A stretch of 64,000 nt of DNA, from the NCBI RefSeq assembly GCF_900187505.1, contig NZ_FYDL01000002.1, positions 124,001 through 188,000 on the forward strand, written 5' to 3'. This document shows positions 55,799 to 64,000 of the stretch, piece after piece; position 1 is the first letter of the stretch, and each line of letters begins with the position of its first letter. Source of the stretch: Pseudomonas sp. Irchel s3h17. GTDB taxonomy: Bacteria > Pseudomonadota > Gammaproteobacteria > Pseudomonadales > Pseudomonadaceae. The notes below the pieces were generated by a model. It was not told the origin of the DNA. It made no database searches and was given only the letters and a program-made list of their open reading frames with translations. The position numbers and the translations under genes are program-made.

Positions 55799-57577
55799 TC
55801 AGAACTGTTCGGCGTCGAGCAAGTACAGCGACTCGCTGCCGGCCCTGACCGATGCGGACAGCGACTCGATGCGCGGCAACAAACGGGCGAAATAGAAGCG
55901 CGCAGTCCCGAGCTTGCTGGCGTAGAAGTCATCCTGCGCTTCCTTGCCCAGTGCGGCCTTGGCCATCAACGCCCACATGTAGGCGTAGGCGGTGTAGCCG
56001 AAGGCATGCAGGTACTCCACCGACGCCGCGCCGATTTCGTTCGGGTTGCCCTTGGCACGGTCCAGCACCCAGGCAGTCAGTTCGTCGAGGCGATCCAGGG
56101 CCGCATCGAGCGGCTTGACGAACTCGCCCAGCGCCGCGTCTGCCGTGGCCGTGAAATGACGGATCTCGTCAGCGAACAGTTGGTAGTACGCACCGCCCGT
56201 GCCCACCACCTTGCGTCCCACCAGGTCCAGGGCCTGGATGCCGTTGGTGCCTTCGTAGATCTGGGTGATCCGCACGTCACGCACCAGTTGTTCCTGGCCC
56301 CACTCACGGATGTAGCCGTGGCCGCCGAACACCTGCTGGCCGTGCACCGTGGTTTCCAGCCCCAGGTCGGTGAGGAATGCCTTGGCGACCGGGGTCAGCA
56401 GCGCCACCAGCTCTTCGGCGCGTTTGCGCGTGGCCGGGTCTTCGCTGTACTTGGCCGTATCGAGCTGCATCGCCACGTAGGTGGAAAACGCCCGGCCGCC
56501 TTCGTTGCAGGCCTTCATGGTCAGCAACATGCGGCGCACGTCCGGGTGCCCGATGATCGGGTCAGCCACCTTGTCCTTGGCTTGCGGTCCGCTCGGCGCC
56601 CGGCTCTGCAGGCGATCGCGGGCGTATTCCACGGCGTTCTGGTAGGAGCGTTCGGCGGTCGCCAGGCCCTGGATACCCACCCCCAGGCGTTCGTAATTCA
56701 TCATGGTGAACATCGCCAGCAGGCCTTTGTTCGGCTCGCCGACCAGGTAACCCACGGCTTCGTCGAAGTTCATCACGCAGGTGGACGAACCCTTGATGCC
56801 CATCTTGTGCTCGATCGAGCCACAACTGACCGGGTTGCGCGCCCCCAGGCTGCCGTCGGCATTGACCATGAACTTGGGCACCAGGAACAGCGAGATGCCT
56901 TTGGCCCCGGCCGGCGCGTCCGGCAGCTTGGCCAGCACCAGGTGAATGATGTTCTCGGTCAGGTCCTGCTCGCCGCCGGTGATGAAGATCTTGGTACCGC
57001 TGACCTTGTAGGCGCCATCGGCCTGAGGTTCGGCCTTGGTGCGAATGATCCCCAGGTCGGTACCGGCGTGGGGCTCGGTCAGGCACATGGAGCCGGTCCA
57101 GACGCCGGCGTACATGTTCGGCAGGTAAGCCGCCTTCAGCTCTTCGCTGGCGTGGGCCTTGAGCGACAGGCAGGCACCGGCGGTCAACATCGGGTACAGG
57201 CCGAAGGACAGGTTGGCGCCATTGACCATTTCCTCGACCTGGGCGCCGATCACCTTGGGCATGCCCATGCCGCCGTAGGCCGGGTCACCGCCCACGCCGA
57301 CCCAGCCGCCTTCGGCAAAGGCTCGGTAGGCGGCGGGAAAACCATCCGGCGTGGTCACCGCGCCGTCGCTCCAGGTGCAGCCCTGCTCATCGCCATTGCG
57401 ATTGAGCGGGGCAATGAGGCCTGCAGCCACTTTGCCGGCTTCCTCGAGCACGGCCGTGGCCGTGTCTTCATCGACCAATTCGGCCAGGGCTGGCATGGAA
57501 GCCCACAACCGGGAGACTTCAAAGACCTCGTTGAGTACGAAACGCATATCGCGCAGGGGAGCTTTGTAATCAGACAT
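55799..57577 (-). CDS. Acyl-CoA dehydrogenase (FadE-like, 592 residues)
   Basis: This FAD-dependent dehydrogenase is of the longer 590-residue class. N-terminal, middle (YKVSGTKIFITGGEQDLTENI) and C-terminal helical domains are present. The catalytic glutamate region is ITQIYEGTNGIQALDLVGRK and the FAD/electron-transfer motif is VFGGHGYIREWGQEQ. It oxidises acyl-CoA to enoyl-CoA. It is adjacent to an acyl-CoA ligase, so the two can carry out the first steps of oxidation of the same acid. A small hairpin separates it from the transporter gene upstream. Confidence 0.92.
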   Translation of the reverse strand: MSDYKAPLRDMRFVLNEVFEVSRLWASMPALAELVDEDTATAVLEEAGKVAAGLIAPLNRNGDEQGCTWSDGAVTTPDGFPAAYRAFAEGGWVGVGGDPAYGGMGMPKVIGAQVEEMVNGANLSFGLYPMLTAGACLSLKAHASEELKAAYLPNMYAGVWTGSMCLTEPHAGTDLGIIRTKAEPQADGAYKVSGTKIFITGGEQDLTENIIHLVLAKLPDAPAGAKGISLFLVPKFMVNADGSLGARNPVSCGSIEHKMGIKGSSTCVMNFDEAVGYLVGEPNKGLLAMFTMMNYERLGVGIQGLATAERSYQNAVEYARDRLQSRAPSGPQAKDKVADPIIGHPDVRRMLLTMKACNEGGRAFSTYVAMQLDTAKYSEDPATRKRAEELVALLTPVAKAFLTDLGLETTVHGQQVFGGHGYIREWGQEQLVRDVRITQIYEGTNGIQALDLVGRKVVGTGGAYYQLFADEIRHFTATADAALGEFVKPLDAALDRLDELTAWVLDRAKGNPNEIGAASVEYLHAFGYTAYAYMWALMAKAALGKEAQDDFYASKLGTARFYFARLLPRIESLSASVRAGSESLYLLDAEQF

Positions 57578-57599
57578 GTTTCAAACACTCAGGCAATGT

Positions 57600-57619
57600 C
57601 AGGGCAAGAGGCTGCCCTG
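57600..57619 (-). other. Short hairpin between transporter and dehydrogenase genes
   Basis: CAGGGCA (57600-57606) pairs with TGCCCTG (57613-57619) around six bases, in the 56-bp gap. There is no U-run, so processing or partial termination within the block is more likely than a full stop. Confidence 0.4.
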
Positions 57620-57633
57620 ATGGATAAAAAGAG

Positions 57634-60096
57634 TCACGCACGCTTGGCGACGCGGGCCGGCATGCCGGTATCGCGCAGCAGGAAGTAGGAAAGCGCCGGA
57701 ATCAGGATCAAGGCTCCGAGCATGTTCCAGAGGAACATGAAGGTCAGCAGGATGCCCATGTCGGCCTGGAACTTGATCGGCGACCAGGCCCAGCACACCA
57801 CGCCGGCGGCCAGGGTGACGCCGACCAGGCCGACCACCCGCCCCGTGAAGGACACCGCGTTGCGATAGGCCTCGGCCAATGGCATGCCGCTGCGCTGATA
57901 GGCCAGCTGCACACTGAGCAGGTACAGCGCGTAGTCCACACCGATACCCACCCCCAGGGCGATCACCGGCAGGGTCGCGACTTTCACGCCGATACCCATC
58001 ACCACCATCAAGGCCTCGCAGAGAATCGAGGTCAGCACCAGCGGCAGCAGGGCCACCAGCACCGCGCGCCAGCTGCGGAAGGTGATCAGGCAGAACACAA
58101 TCACCGCCAGGTAGACATAGATCAGCATGGTGCGGTTGGCTTCGCGCACCACGATGTTGGTTGCCGCTTCAATGCCCGCGGTACCGGCGGCCAGCAGGAA
58201 CTGGCGATCCTCGGTGCTGTTGGCCTTGGCGAAGCGGTCGGCGATCGCCACCACCGCGTCCAGGGTCTCGGCCTTGTGGTCCTTGAGGTAGGCAATCACC
58301 GGCATCACCGAGCAATCGTTGTTGAACAGTTCCGGCGCATTGACCGAGGCCTGTTGCGCGGCGTAGTTCAGGACGTCCTGGTTGCGCTGGATGTTGTTGA
58401 GCTTGGGGTTGCCTTCGAACGAGCCCGCGGTGATCTGGCGCACCGCGTTGACCAGCGATGAGGTCGCCTGCACGCCCGGGTACTGCTGCAGTTCCCAGGC
58501 CAGGCGGTCGGCGAGGATCAGTGTCTGGTAGTTCAGGCAGCCTTCGGCCGGGGTCTTGATCATCACCGCGAACAGGTCGCTGGACAGTGCGTAGTGGCTG
58601 GTGATGTAGGCGTTGTCACGGTTGTAGCGCGAGTCCGCGCGCAACTCCGGGGCGCCACTGTCGAGGTCGCCGATTTTCAGTTGCAGGCTGACCACGAAAC
58701 CTGCGATGCCCAGCACCAGGGCGCCGATGACAATGCCGGTGGCCCACTTGCGCGTGGTGAACCGGTCGAGCAGGTCCCACAGCTTGCCGAAACCGCGGTG
58801 ATTGTCGGCCCGGGAATCGATCTTCAAGGCACGCTCGGCCGCCTTGGTGCCGACGCCGATATAGGACAGCGCCACCGGCATCAACAACAGCGAGGTGAAG
58901 ATCAGTACCGCCACGCCGATACTGGCGGTAATGGCCAGGTCCTGGATCACCGGGATGTCGATCAGCATCAGCACGGCGAAACCGACGGCGTCGGCCAGCA
59001 GCGCGGTGACACCGGCGATGAACAGGCGGCGGAAGGTGTAGCGCGCCGCGATCAGCTTGTGGGTGCCGCGGGCGATGTCCTGCATGATGCCGTTCATCTT
59101 CTGCGCCGCGTGGGACACACCGATGGCAAAGATCAGGAAAGGCACCAGGATCGAGTACGGATCGAGGGCGTAACCCAGCCAGGCGACGATGCCCAACTGC
59201 CAGACCACCGCCGTCAGCGAGCAGAAGATCACCAGCAGGGTGCTGCGGATGCAACGGGTATAGAGGTAGATGATGACGAACGAGGTGACCACGGCCAGGC
59301 CGAAGAACATCATCACCTGGATCAGGCCGTCGATCAGGTCGCCCATCAACTTGGCGAAACCGATCACCCGCACCTTGTACTTGCCCTCGCCCTCCTCCCC
59401 GGCCTTGCGCGCCCTGCTGTCGCCGCCGAATTCGATCTGGTCGCGCAACTGCTGTTCCAGTTGCTGGGCGAAAGCATGGTAATCGATGCCATGGCCCGTG
59501 GCCGTCGCCGTGTCCAGCAGCGGCACAATCAGCATGGTCGATTTGAAATCGCTGGCCACCAGGCTACCGACGATGCCGGCGCGGTTGATGTTCTGGCGCA
59601 GCTGTTCGATATCCTTGGTCGACCCCTGATAGGTATCGGGCATCACCGGGCCACCCTGGAAGCCTTCCTCGGTGACTTCGGTCCAGCGCACCGACGGGCT
59701 CCAGAGGGACTTCATCCAGGCGCGATCGACGCCTTCGGTCAGGAACAACTCGTCATTGACCTGCTTGAGCAGGCTCAGGTACTCAGGGTCGAAAATATCG
59801 CCCTCGGTGTTTTCGATCACCACCCGTACCGAGCTGCCCAGGCCGCGCAGTGACTTGCGGTTTTCCAGGAAATTCTGAATGTACGGCTGGCTCTGCGGAA
59901 TCATTTTCTCGAAGCTGGGGCGCAACTCCAGGCGGGTTGCCATCATGTAGCCCAGCACCAGAGTGATCAGTGCCATGAGCAGCATGAACAGCGGACGATG
60001 ATTGAACACCCAACGTTCCAGCCGGTTGCCGGAGCTTCGGTCGAAGTCATGCAAGTCGCAAATCACCGGCATGGTGTCCTGCTTTATATTGCCCAT
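57634..60096 (-). CDS. MMPL/HAE3-type RND transporter
   Basis: This 820-residue inner-membrane protein has one N-terminal helix (FMLLMALITLVLGYMMATRL), a periplasmic domain, a five-helix bundle from about residue 265 (VMMFFGLAVVTSFVIIYLYT), a second periplasmic domain, and another bundle ending near residue 805. It has the two-fold RND layout at roughly 820 residues, matching the MMPL/hopanoid-transporter (HpnN-like) branch rather than drug pumps. These move lipids or other hydrophobic molecules. No adaptor protein gene is adjacent; YCF48, DUF1329 and DUF1302 genes precede it. Confidence 0.88.
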   Translation of the reverse strand: MGNIKQDTMPVICDLHDFDRSSGNRLERWVFNHRPLFMLLMALITLVLGYMMATRLELRPSFEKMIPQSQPYIQNFLENRKSLRGLGSSVRVVIENTEGDIFDPEYLSLLKQVNDELFLTEGVDRAWMKSLWSPSVRWTEVTEEGFQGGPVMPDTYQGSTKDIEQLRQNINRAGIVGSLVASDFKSTMLIVPLLDTATATGHGIDYHAFAQQLEQQLRDQIEFGGDSRARKAGEEGEGKYKVRVIGFAKLMGDLIDGLIQVMMFFGLAVVTSFVIIYLYTRCIRSTLLVIFCSLTAVVWQLGIVAWLGYALDPYSILVPFLIFAIGVSHAAQKMNGIMQDIARGTHKLIAARYTFRRLFIAGVTALLADAVGFAVLMLIDIPVIQDLAITASIGVAVLIFTSLLLMPVALSYIGVGTKAAERALKIDSRADNHRGFGKLWDLLDRFTTRKWATGIVIGALVLGIAGFVVSLQLKIGDLDSGAPELRADSRYNRDNAYITSHYALSSDLFAVMIKTPAEGCLNYQTLILADRLAWELQQYPGVQATSSLVNAVRQITAGSFEGNPKLNNIQRNQDVLNYAAQQASVNAPELFNNDCSVMPVIAYLKDHKAETLDAVVAIADRFAKANSTEDRQFLLAAGTAGIEAATNIVVREANRTMLIYVYLAVIVFCLITFRSWRAVLVALLPLVLTSILCEALMVVMGIGVKVATLPVIALGVGIGVDYALYLLSVQLAYQRSGMPLAEAYRNAVSFTGRVVGLVGVTLAAGVVCWAWSPIKFQADMGILLTFMFLWNMLGALILIPALSYFLLRDTGMPARVAKRA

Positions 60097-60127
60097 GTCT
60101 GGGTACTCACTCTAATGGGTTCAGTTC

Positions 60128-61189
60128 TTATTCTTGGCCCAGCGCACGCGCACCACGGCTGCCAACCAGCACCAGCGCGCCATCGGCGGCCAGGGTGGCG
60201 CCCGCGACGGGTGACTGGTTTTGTTGCGCCTGCAATTGCAGGCCACTGCCATCCTTCAGGCTGACCAGCCGGTGCCCGGCCTGGGTGAACAGCTCGTAGC
60301 GCCCATTGGCGTCCAGGGTGGCGGCGGTAATGTTGACCTGCAGGCCGGTGCTCAGCGGGCTCCAGCTGGCGCCGCCATCGATGCTGCGAAACACATGCCC
60401 GCGCAGGCCGTAGGCCAGGACTTCACCCGGCTTGCCCACGACCCCGAAAAAGCTGCCTTGATAAGGCGAGTGCACGGCCAGGAAACGCTGCTGCGCGTCA
60501 TCCCACTTGAGCAGCAGGCCCTGTTCGCCGGCGATGTACAGCGCGTCGCCCGTGGAGGCGATAGCATTGAGGTGAAAGCCCTGCGGGTTGTCGATACGGT
60601 CCTGGAAGGGGATCCAGTGCTTGCCACCGTCTTCCGTGCGCAGGATCAGGTTGAACACACCCACCACATAACCGAGCTGGTCATTGGCAAACCAGACATC
60701 GAGGAGCGGCTTGTCGGCGCCCTCTTCAATCAGCCGCTGGCCCTCTTCGACACGCAGCGCCCATTGCTCGTTGGCCGGCTCAGCCTTGGCCAGGGCGCCG
60801 TAGTGCTTGACCAGCAACGCGCCGATCTCACGGCCGTCCAGTTGTTTGTTCCAGGTCAGGCCCGCATCGCTGCTGTGCAGCACCACGCCATCGCTGCCAA
60901 CGGCCCAGCCTTGCTCCGCCGTCGGGAAAGACACGGCATTGAGGTCGGCACTGACCGGCACGTTCACCTGCTGCCACTGCCGGCCTGAATCATCGGAATA
61001 AAGAATGTGACCACGCTGCCCCACGACAACCAGGCGCTCACCCGCACGGGCCGCGGCGAGCAGGGGGCTGCTCACGGCCAGGGCACTGAGCCGGGCCGGT
61101 TGGTCCAGCACGTCGACGAAGCTGGCGGCTTGAGCGACTCCTTGCCACAACACCAGTGCCAGCAATACGCACTTCTTGTACGAACCCAT
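60128..61189 (-). CDS. Exported YCF48-like beta-propeller protein
   Basis: This 353-residue protein has a signal peptide (LLALVLWQGVAQAASF). BNR/YCF48-type propeller repeats follow: HILYSDDSGRQWQQVNVP, VVLHSSDAGLTWNKQL, LILRTEDGGKHWIPFQ and HVFRSIDGGASWSPLS each show the S/T-x-D-x-G-x-x-W signature. Plant and cyanobacterial YCF48 assists photosystem II assembly; in Pseudomonas such proteins co-occur with DUF1302/DUF1329 and RND genes, suggesting an assembly or periplasmic docking role. It is 31 bp from the RND gene. Confidence 0.88.
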   Translation of the reverse strand: MGSYKKCVLLALVLWQGVAQAASFVDVLDQPARLSALAVSSPLLAAARAGERLVVVGQRGHILYSDDSGRQWQQVNVPVSADLNAVSFPTAEQGWAVGSDGVVLHSSDAGLTWNKQLDGREIGALLVKHYGALAKAEPANEQWALRVEEGQRLIEEGADKPLLDVWFANDQLGYVVGVFNLILRTEDGGKHWIPFQDRIDNPQGFHLNAIASTGDALYIAGEQGLLLKWDDAQQRFLAVHSPYQGSFFGVVGKPGEVLAYGLRGHVFRSIDGGASWSPLSTGLQVNITAATLDANGRYELFTQAGHRLVSLKDGSGLQLQAQQNQSPVAGATLAADGALVLVGSRGARALGQE

Positions 61190-61212
61190 ACTGCGTCCTC
61201 TTGAAAAAGCCG

Positions 61213-61243
61213 CGCCGGGAGCACCCCAGGGTGCAACCCGGCG
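61213..61243 (-). other. Strong hairpin between DUF1329 and YCF48 genes
   Basis: CGCCGGG and GCACCC (61213-61226) pair with GGGTGC and CCCGGCG (61229-61243), leaving only unpaired A and AA between the two stem parts. It lies in the 123-bp gap within a co-directional block and could set relative expression or partial termination. Confidence 0.5.
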
Positions 61244-61312
61244 TTGGAGTCAGGCGCCCACGGCATGCGGCCATTCCACCGTCAGTGGACCGCAGGGCGC
61301 CTTGTCACAGCA

Positions 61313-62671
61313 TTAGCGAATGCCGGCACCCGCCAGGGACTCGGGCGACCATTGCGCCTTGGACAGCGAGTCGATGTAACGGATACCACCGTAAGGGCCC
61401 ACCACTCCGTTGATGTTGTAGGAACCGCCCACCAGGTCGTAGATCATGAAAGGCGTGGTGTCCGGTACCTGCTTGTCATAGCTCTGGCTGAGGAACGCAA
61501 ACGAACCGCGATAGAGTTGGCCACGTGCGTCGTATTGGTCCGAAGCCACAGCGGCCCAGCTGTCTTCATCCAGGTAGAAGCGACGCTTCTGGTAGATGTG
61601 GCGCGCGCCAGCCTTGAGGTTGCCCTCCACCACCCAGACGCGGTGTTTCTCCCAGCGCACGAAGTCAGGTGCAAGGTGGTTCGGGGTGGTCAGCGACTTG
61701 GGATCCTGGGCATAGGTCAGCTTGTAGGTGTTGTAGGGCACGATCATTTCCTGCTTGCCCACCAGCTTCCAGTCGTAGCGGTCCAGCGCACCGTTGAACA
61801 CGAAGACATCGTCGAAGGTCCCGGCACCGGCGGTACCCGGGTTAGGCGTGTCGTAGGCCAGGTTCGGTGCCAGCTTGACCCGGCGCTGGCCAGGCAGGTA
61901 TTGCCATGCGCGGCGCGGCTGCTCGAGCGGGTTGGCCGCGTCCTTGAGCATCAGCGCCTCGCCGGCCCGGCGTGCGGGGCCGGTGTAGTACAGCTTCATC
62001 TGGTAGTACACATCGGAGCTGGTGATTGGCTGCGACAGGTTCTCGTAGATCGGGTAGGTGATGAACGCCTGCCCGGTGGTGGCCAGGCTCGCCACGCCGG
62101 CCGAGTCGACGTTCCAGGAGTCGTACTTGGAGTTGATGTTGACCCCCTGATAACGCAGCAGGAAGTTCCACATCGCTTCGCTGCCCGATTGCGGGATCGG
62201 GAACGGCACGCCCGGCAGAACGTTGTCGATGGCCAACCCGCCCTCAAGGGACTTGGCGCCACTGGCATTTTTCCGGCTGTTGTCGAGGATGGCCTGGGGC
62301 AGTGCCACGGAGCGGTGGGTCGGGTAGACATCGATGCGGTAAGTGGGAAAGCGCTTGGCCAGCTCAACCGAAGTGGCGGTGAGCATGCCCTTGTACTGGT
62401 CGACGTTCTTGCCATCGATCACCAGCAGCGGCTTTTCATTGGCGTAAGGGTCCGGGCGCATACTGTCGCCCGCCTTGAAGCTTGCCGGGGCGGTGGTCAG
62501 GCCGCCGCTGTAGGCAGGAATCGAGCCGTCGCCGTTGCCGGCTTTTTCCGCGCCCAGCAGGGTCAGGCTGGTACCCAGTTTGGCCGCTTCCTGTTCCGAT
62601 ACGGCGGCCTGTGCCTGAGCGACAAGCATCATGGCCAGGGAAGTGGCCAGCAGCGTTTTCACGAATTTCAT
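61313..62671 (-). CDS. DUF1329 periplasmic/outer-membrane protein
   Basis: This 452-residue protein has a signal peptide (LLATSLAMMLVAQAQAAVS) and the DUF1329 pattern: KLGTSLTLLGAEKAGNGDGSI at the mature start, GGLTTAP, YPIYENLSQPITSSDV and QRRVKLAPNLAYDTPNPGT. The fold is LolB/LolA-like in this family, so lipid or hydrophobe binding is plausible. Genes of this family nearly always sit beside DUF1302 genes, as here (40 bp downstream of it). Confidence 0.9.
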   Translation of the reverse strand: MKFVKTLLATSLAMMLVAQAQAAVSEQEAAKLGTSLTLLGAEKAGNGDGSIPAYSGGLTTAPASFKAGDSMRPDPYANEKPLLVIDGKNVDQYKGMLTATSVELAKRFPTYRIDVYPTHRSVALPQAILDNSRKNASGAKSLEGGLAIDNVLPGVPFPIPQSGSEAMWNFLLRYQGVNINSKYDSWNVDSAGVASLATTGQAFITYPIYENLSQPITSSDVYYQMKLYYTGPARRAGEALMLKDAANPLEQPRRAWQYLPGQRRVKLAPNLAYDTPNPGTAGAGTFDDVFVFNGALDRYDWKLVGKQEMIVPYNTYKLTYAQDPKSLTTPNHLAPDFVRWEKHRVWVVEGNLKAGARHIYQKRRFYLDEDSWAAVASDQYDARGQLYRGSFAFLSQSYDKQVPDTTPFMIYDLVGGSYNINGVVGPYGGIRYIDSLSKAQWSPESLAGAGIR

Positions 62672-62711
62672 TTTGTTGTTCTCCTGCTTACATGACTAAG
62701 CAATGGGTGAA

Positions 62712-64000
62712 TCAGAAGGTGGTTTTCAGCGTCAGGTACAGCGCACCACGGTCTTCCGCCGTCGCGCCGCCGCCCGAGAAGGCCGAGTAGCCACCGGCGT
62801 AACAGGCATAGTTCTCGTTGCCACTGAAGGCGTTCGGCGTCGAGCCATCGCCACTCCCGGCGTTGGCCGCACCGGTGCTCAGGCCGCTGACATCGCACTT
62901 GTCAGTCTGGCCGAAGGAGTCCACGTACTTGAGGTCGACAAAGTACTTGTTGTAAACGGCGGCACCGACGCCAACCGCATAGTTGCCGGTGTCTTCCGCG
63001 CCACCGCCGGAAACCGGCGAAACACCATCAAGGCCGACGTTGACGGACAGCGGCAAGGTCATATCCACACCCGGGAACACCTGGTACCAGGTCGGCGTGA
63101 AGTTGACCGCGAGACCCCAGTTGTCACGGGTCGGGGCATCGATGCCGCGGTAACTGCCCTTGCCCTTGTAGAGCGCCTCGTTCTTGCCATCGAGCTTGAG
63201 CAGGTTGCTGTAGTAGAGCTCGGAGAGCAGGACGGCCGAATCGAACAGCGACGTCTTGGGAATGGTCATCAGGCCATTGAGGGTCCAGTGCAGCGTTTCA
63301 CCGGTAGCGCTCATGCTGTCCCCATGGTGGGGGGCGTCATAGACGATGCCAGTGGCGTCGGTACGCGGCGGCAACAGGCCAAGGCCATTACCCAGCCCCA
63401 GCGGGCTGGTGGAGCTGAGGATGGCCGGGATACTGGCCAACGGCATGTTGTGGCGGATGTTCAAGTCACTGCCGACACTGATGCCACCAACATCCTTGGA
63501 CAGGCTCAGGCCGAAGATGTCGATGTCACCGCCATAGGCCATTTGATAGGTGGCCGAGCTCAACGAGTTCAGGGTATTGACCACCGCCGGCACCTGGCCC
63601 GCTGGGCGTGTGCCGTTGGCGTTCGCCGAGCTCAGCCCTGTGGCGTTCAACCAGGCCTGCGGCAGGATGTCCGAGGTCTTGCGGTAGTAGACGCCGAGGG
63701 TGCCGTCGAGCCATTGCGGCGACCACTTGGCCATCACGCCCCAGTCGCCCCGCTTGTCCGGTTCCAGATCATGGCCACGGCGGACGTTGGTCAAGGCGTT
63801 GCAAGGCGCCAGGCCACACCCCAATGGGCTGCCAGGTACCACACCGTTGGTGTTGCCGAGCAGGAACGACTGCGCGCCAGACCCCACCAGGTCGGAACCG
63901 CCGTAGTACGTACCGGCCTCAGGTAGGCGCGCGGCATCCCAATCCAGGAAGTACTGGGCACCGACGGTCAACTCTTGGTTGACGGTGAAAGACGTCGAGA
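62712..64000 (-). CDS. DUF1302 outer-membrane barrel protein, C-terminal part (N-terminus beyond window)
   Basis: The frame is open to the right-hand window edge, so the signal peptide and N-terminus are missing. The 429 or so visible residues are Gly/Tyr/Asn-rich with alternating strand patterns (LTVGAQYFLDWDAARLPEAG; WLDGTLGVYYRKTSDILPQ) and end in ALYLTLKTTF. The terminal phenylalanine is the outer-membrane barrel signature. DUF1302 proteins pair with DUF1329 and are thought to take part in moving hydrophobic molecules across the outer membrane; the substrate here is unknown. Confidence 0.88.
   Translation of the reverse strand, partial: STSFTVNQELTVGAQYFLDWDAARLPEAGTYYGGSDLVGSGAQSFLLGNTNGVVPGSPLGCGLAPCNALTNVRRGHDLEPDKRGDWGVMAKWSPQWLDGTLGVYYRKTSDILPQAWLNATGLSSANANGTRPAGQVPAVVNTLNSLSSATYQMAYGGDIDIFGLSLSKDVGGISVGSDLNIRHNMPLASIPAILSSTSPLGLGNGLGLLPPRTDATGIVYDAPHHGDSMSATGETLHWTLNGLMTIPKTSLFDSAVLLSELYYSNLLKLDGKNEALYKGKGSYRGIDAPTRDNWGLAVNFTPTWYQVFPGVDMTLPLSVNVGLDGVSPVSGGGAEDTGNYAVGVGAAVYNKYFVDLKYVDSFGQTDKCDVSGLSTGAANAGSGDGSTPNAFSGNENYACYAGGYSAFSGGGATAEDRGALYLTLKTTF

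Overview
The window is about 62% GC chromosomal DNA from a Pseudomonas, most likely of the P. fluorescens group. The evidence is gene order and content: glnD-dapC, dapD-csdA-csdE, ndvB-dapE, adk-ppc, lysS-prfB-wspR-wspFEDCBA, together with several families of Pseudomonas-type REP/REPIN palindromes. Almost all of it is housekeeping or core-accessory DNA. The taxonomic call rests on recognised proteins and repeats, not on a database search.

Layout. 1-7328: 3' end of glnD, dapC, a CPA1 antiporter, an ArsC/Spx-like protein, dapD, and the sulfur-relay pair csdA-csdE. 7329-10942: an AT-richer insert between csdE and tcdA holding a 37-residue peptide gene, a stand-alone YcaO enzyme and an ABC exporter. 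This looks like a minimal ribosomally synthesised, post-translationally modified peptide (RiPP) locus and is the most novel item here. 10943-20273: tcdA, the GH17-GT2 glucan synthase ndvB, dapE, rlmA, a small conserved gene, a cold-shock protein and plsB. 20536-22100: three tandem genes sharing one YbaY-like domain. 22252-23608: a Fic-family gene broken by one extra G exactly at its inhibitory motif, with a paired repeat in its promoter. 23707-28626: an RND efflux pump with its adaptor and a divergent TetR regulator. 28660-33923: rsmJ, a Pseudomonas-specific repeat protein, an isocitrate lyase/PEP mutase-family enzyme, a DUF72 protein, tsaB and adk. 34212-41541: ppc, small unknown genes, an alpha/beta-hydrolase lipoprotein, a DUF1704 'QEGLA' protein, a lipoprotein and a TetR regulator. 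41645-44322: lysS and prfB with its programmed frameshift. 44429-52913: the complete Wsp surface-sensing/c-di-GMP chemosensory system. 53164-64000: a DUF533 protein, then a co-directional block of acyl-CoA ligase, acyl-CoA dehydrogenase, MMPL-type RND transporter, YCF48 protein, DUF1329 and DUF1302 (the last cut by the window end).

How genes work together. dapC, dapD and dapE are three steps of the succinylase branch of diaminopimelate/lysine synthesis. csdA and csdE pass sulfur, and tcdA belongs to the same functional neighbourhood. In the insert, the YcaO enzyme probably modifies the small peptide and the ABC protein exports it. WspA-F controls the diguanylate cyclase WspR. The right-hand block resembles envelope systems that move hydrophobic molecules (DUF1302 barrel, DUF1329 and YCF48 periplasmic parts, MMPL inner-membrane pump), coupled to acyl-CoA activation and oxidation.

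All function calls come from reading motifs and context by eye. No alignment or database search was run.
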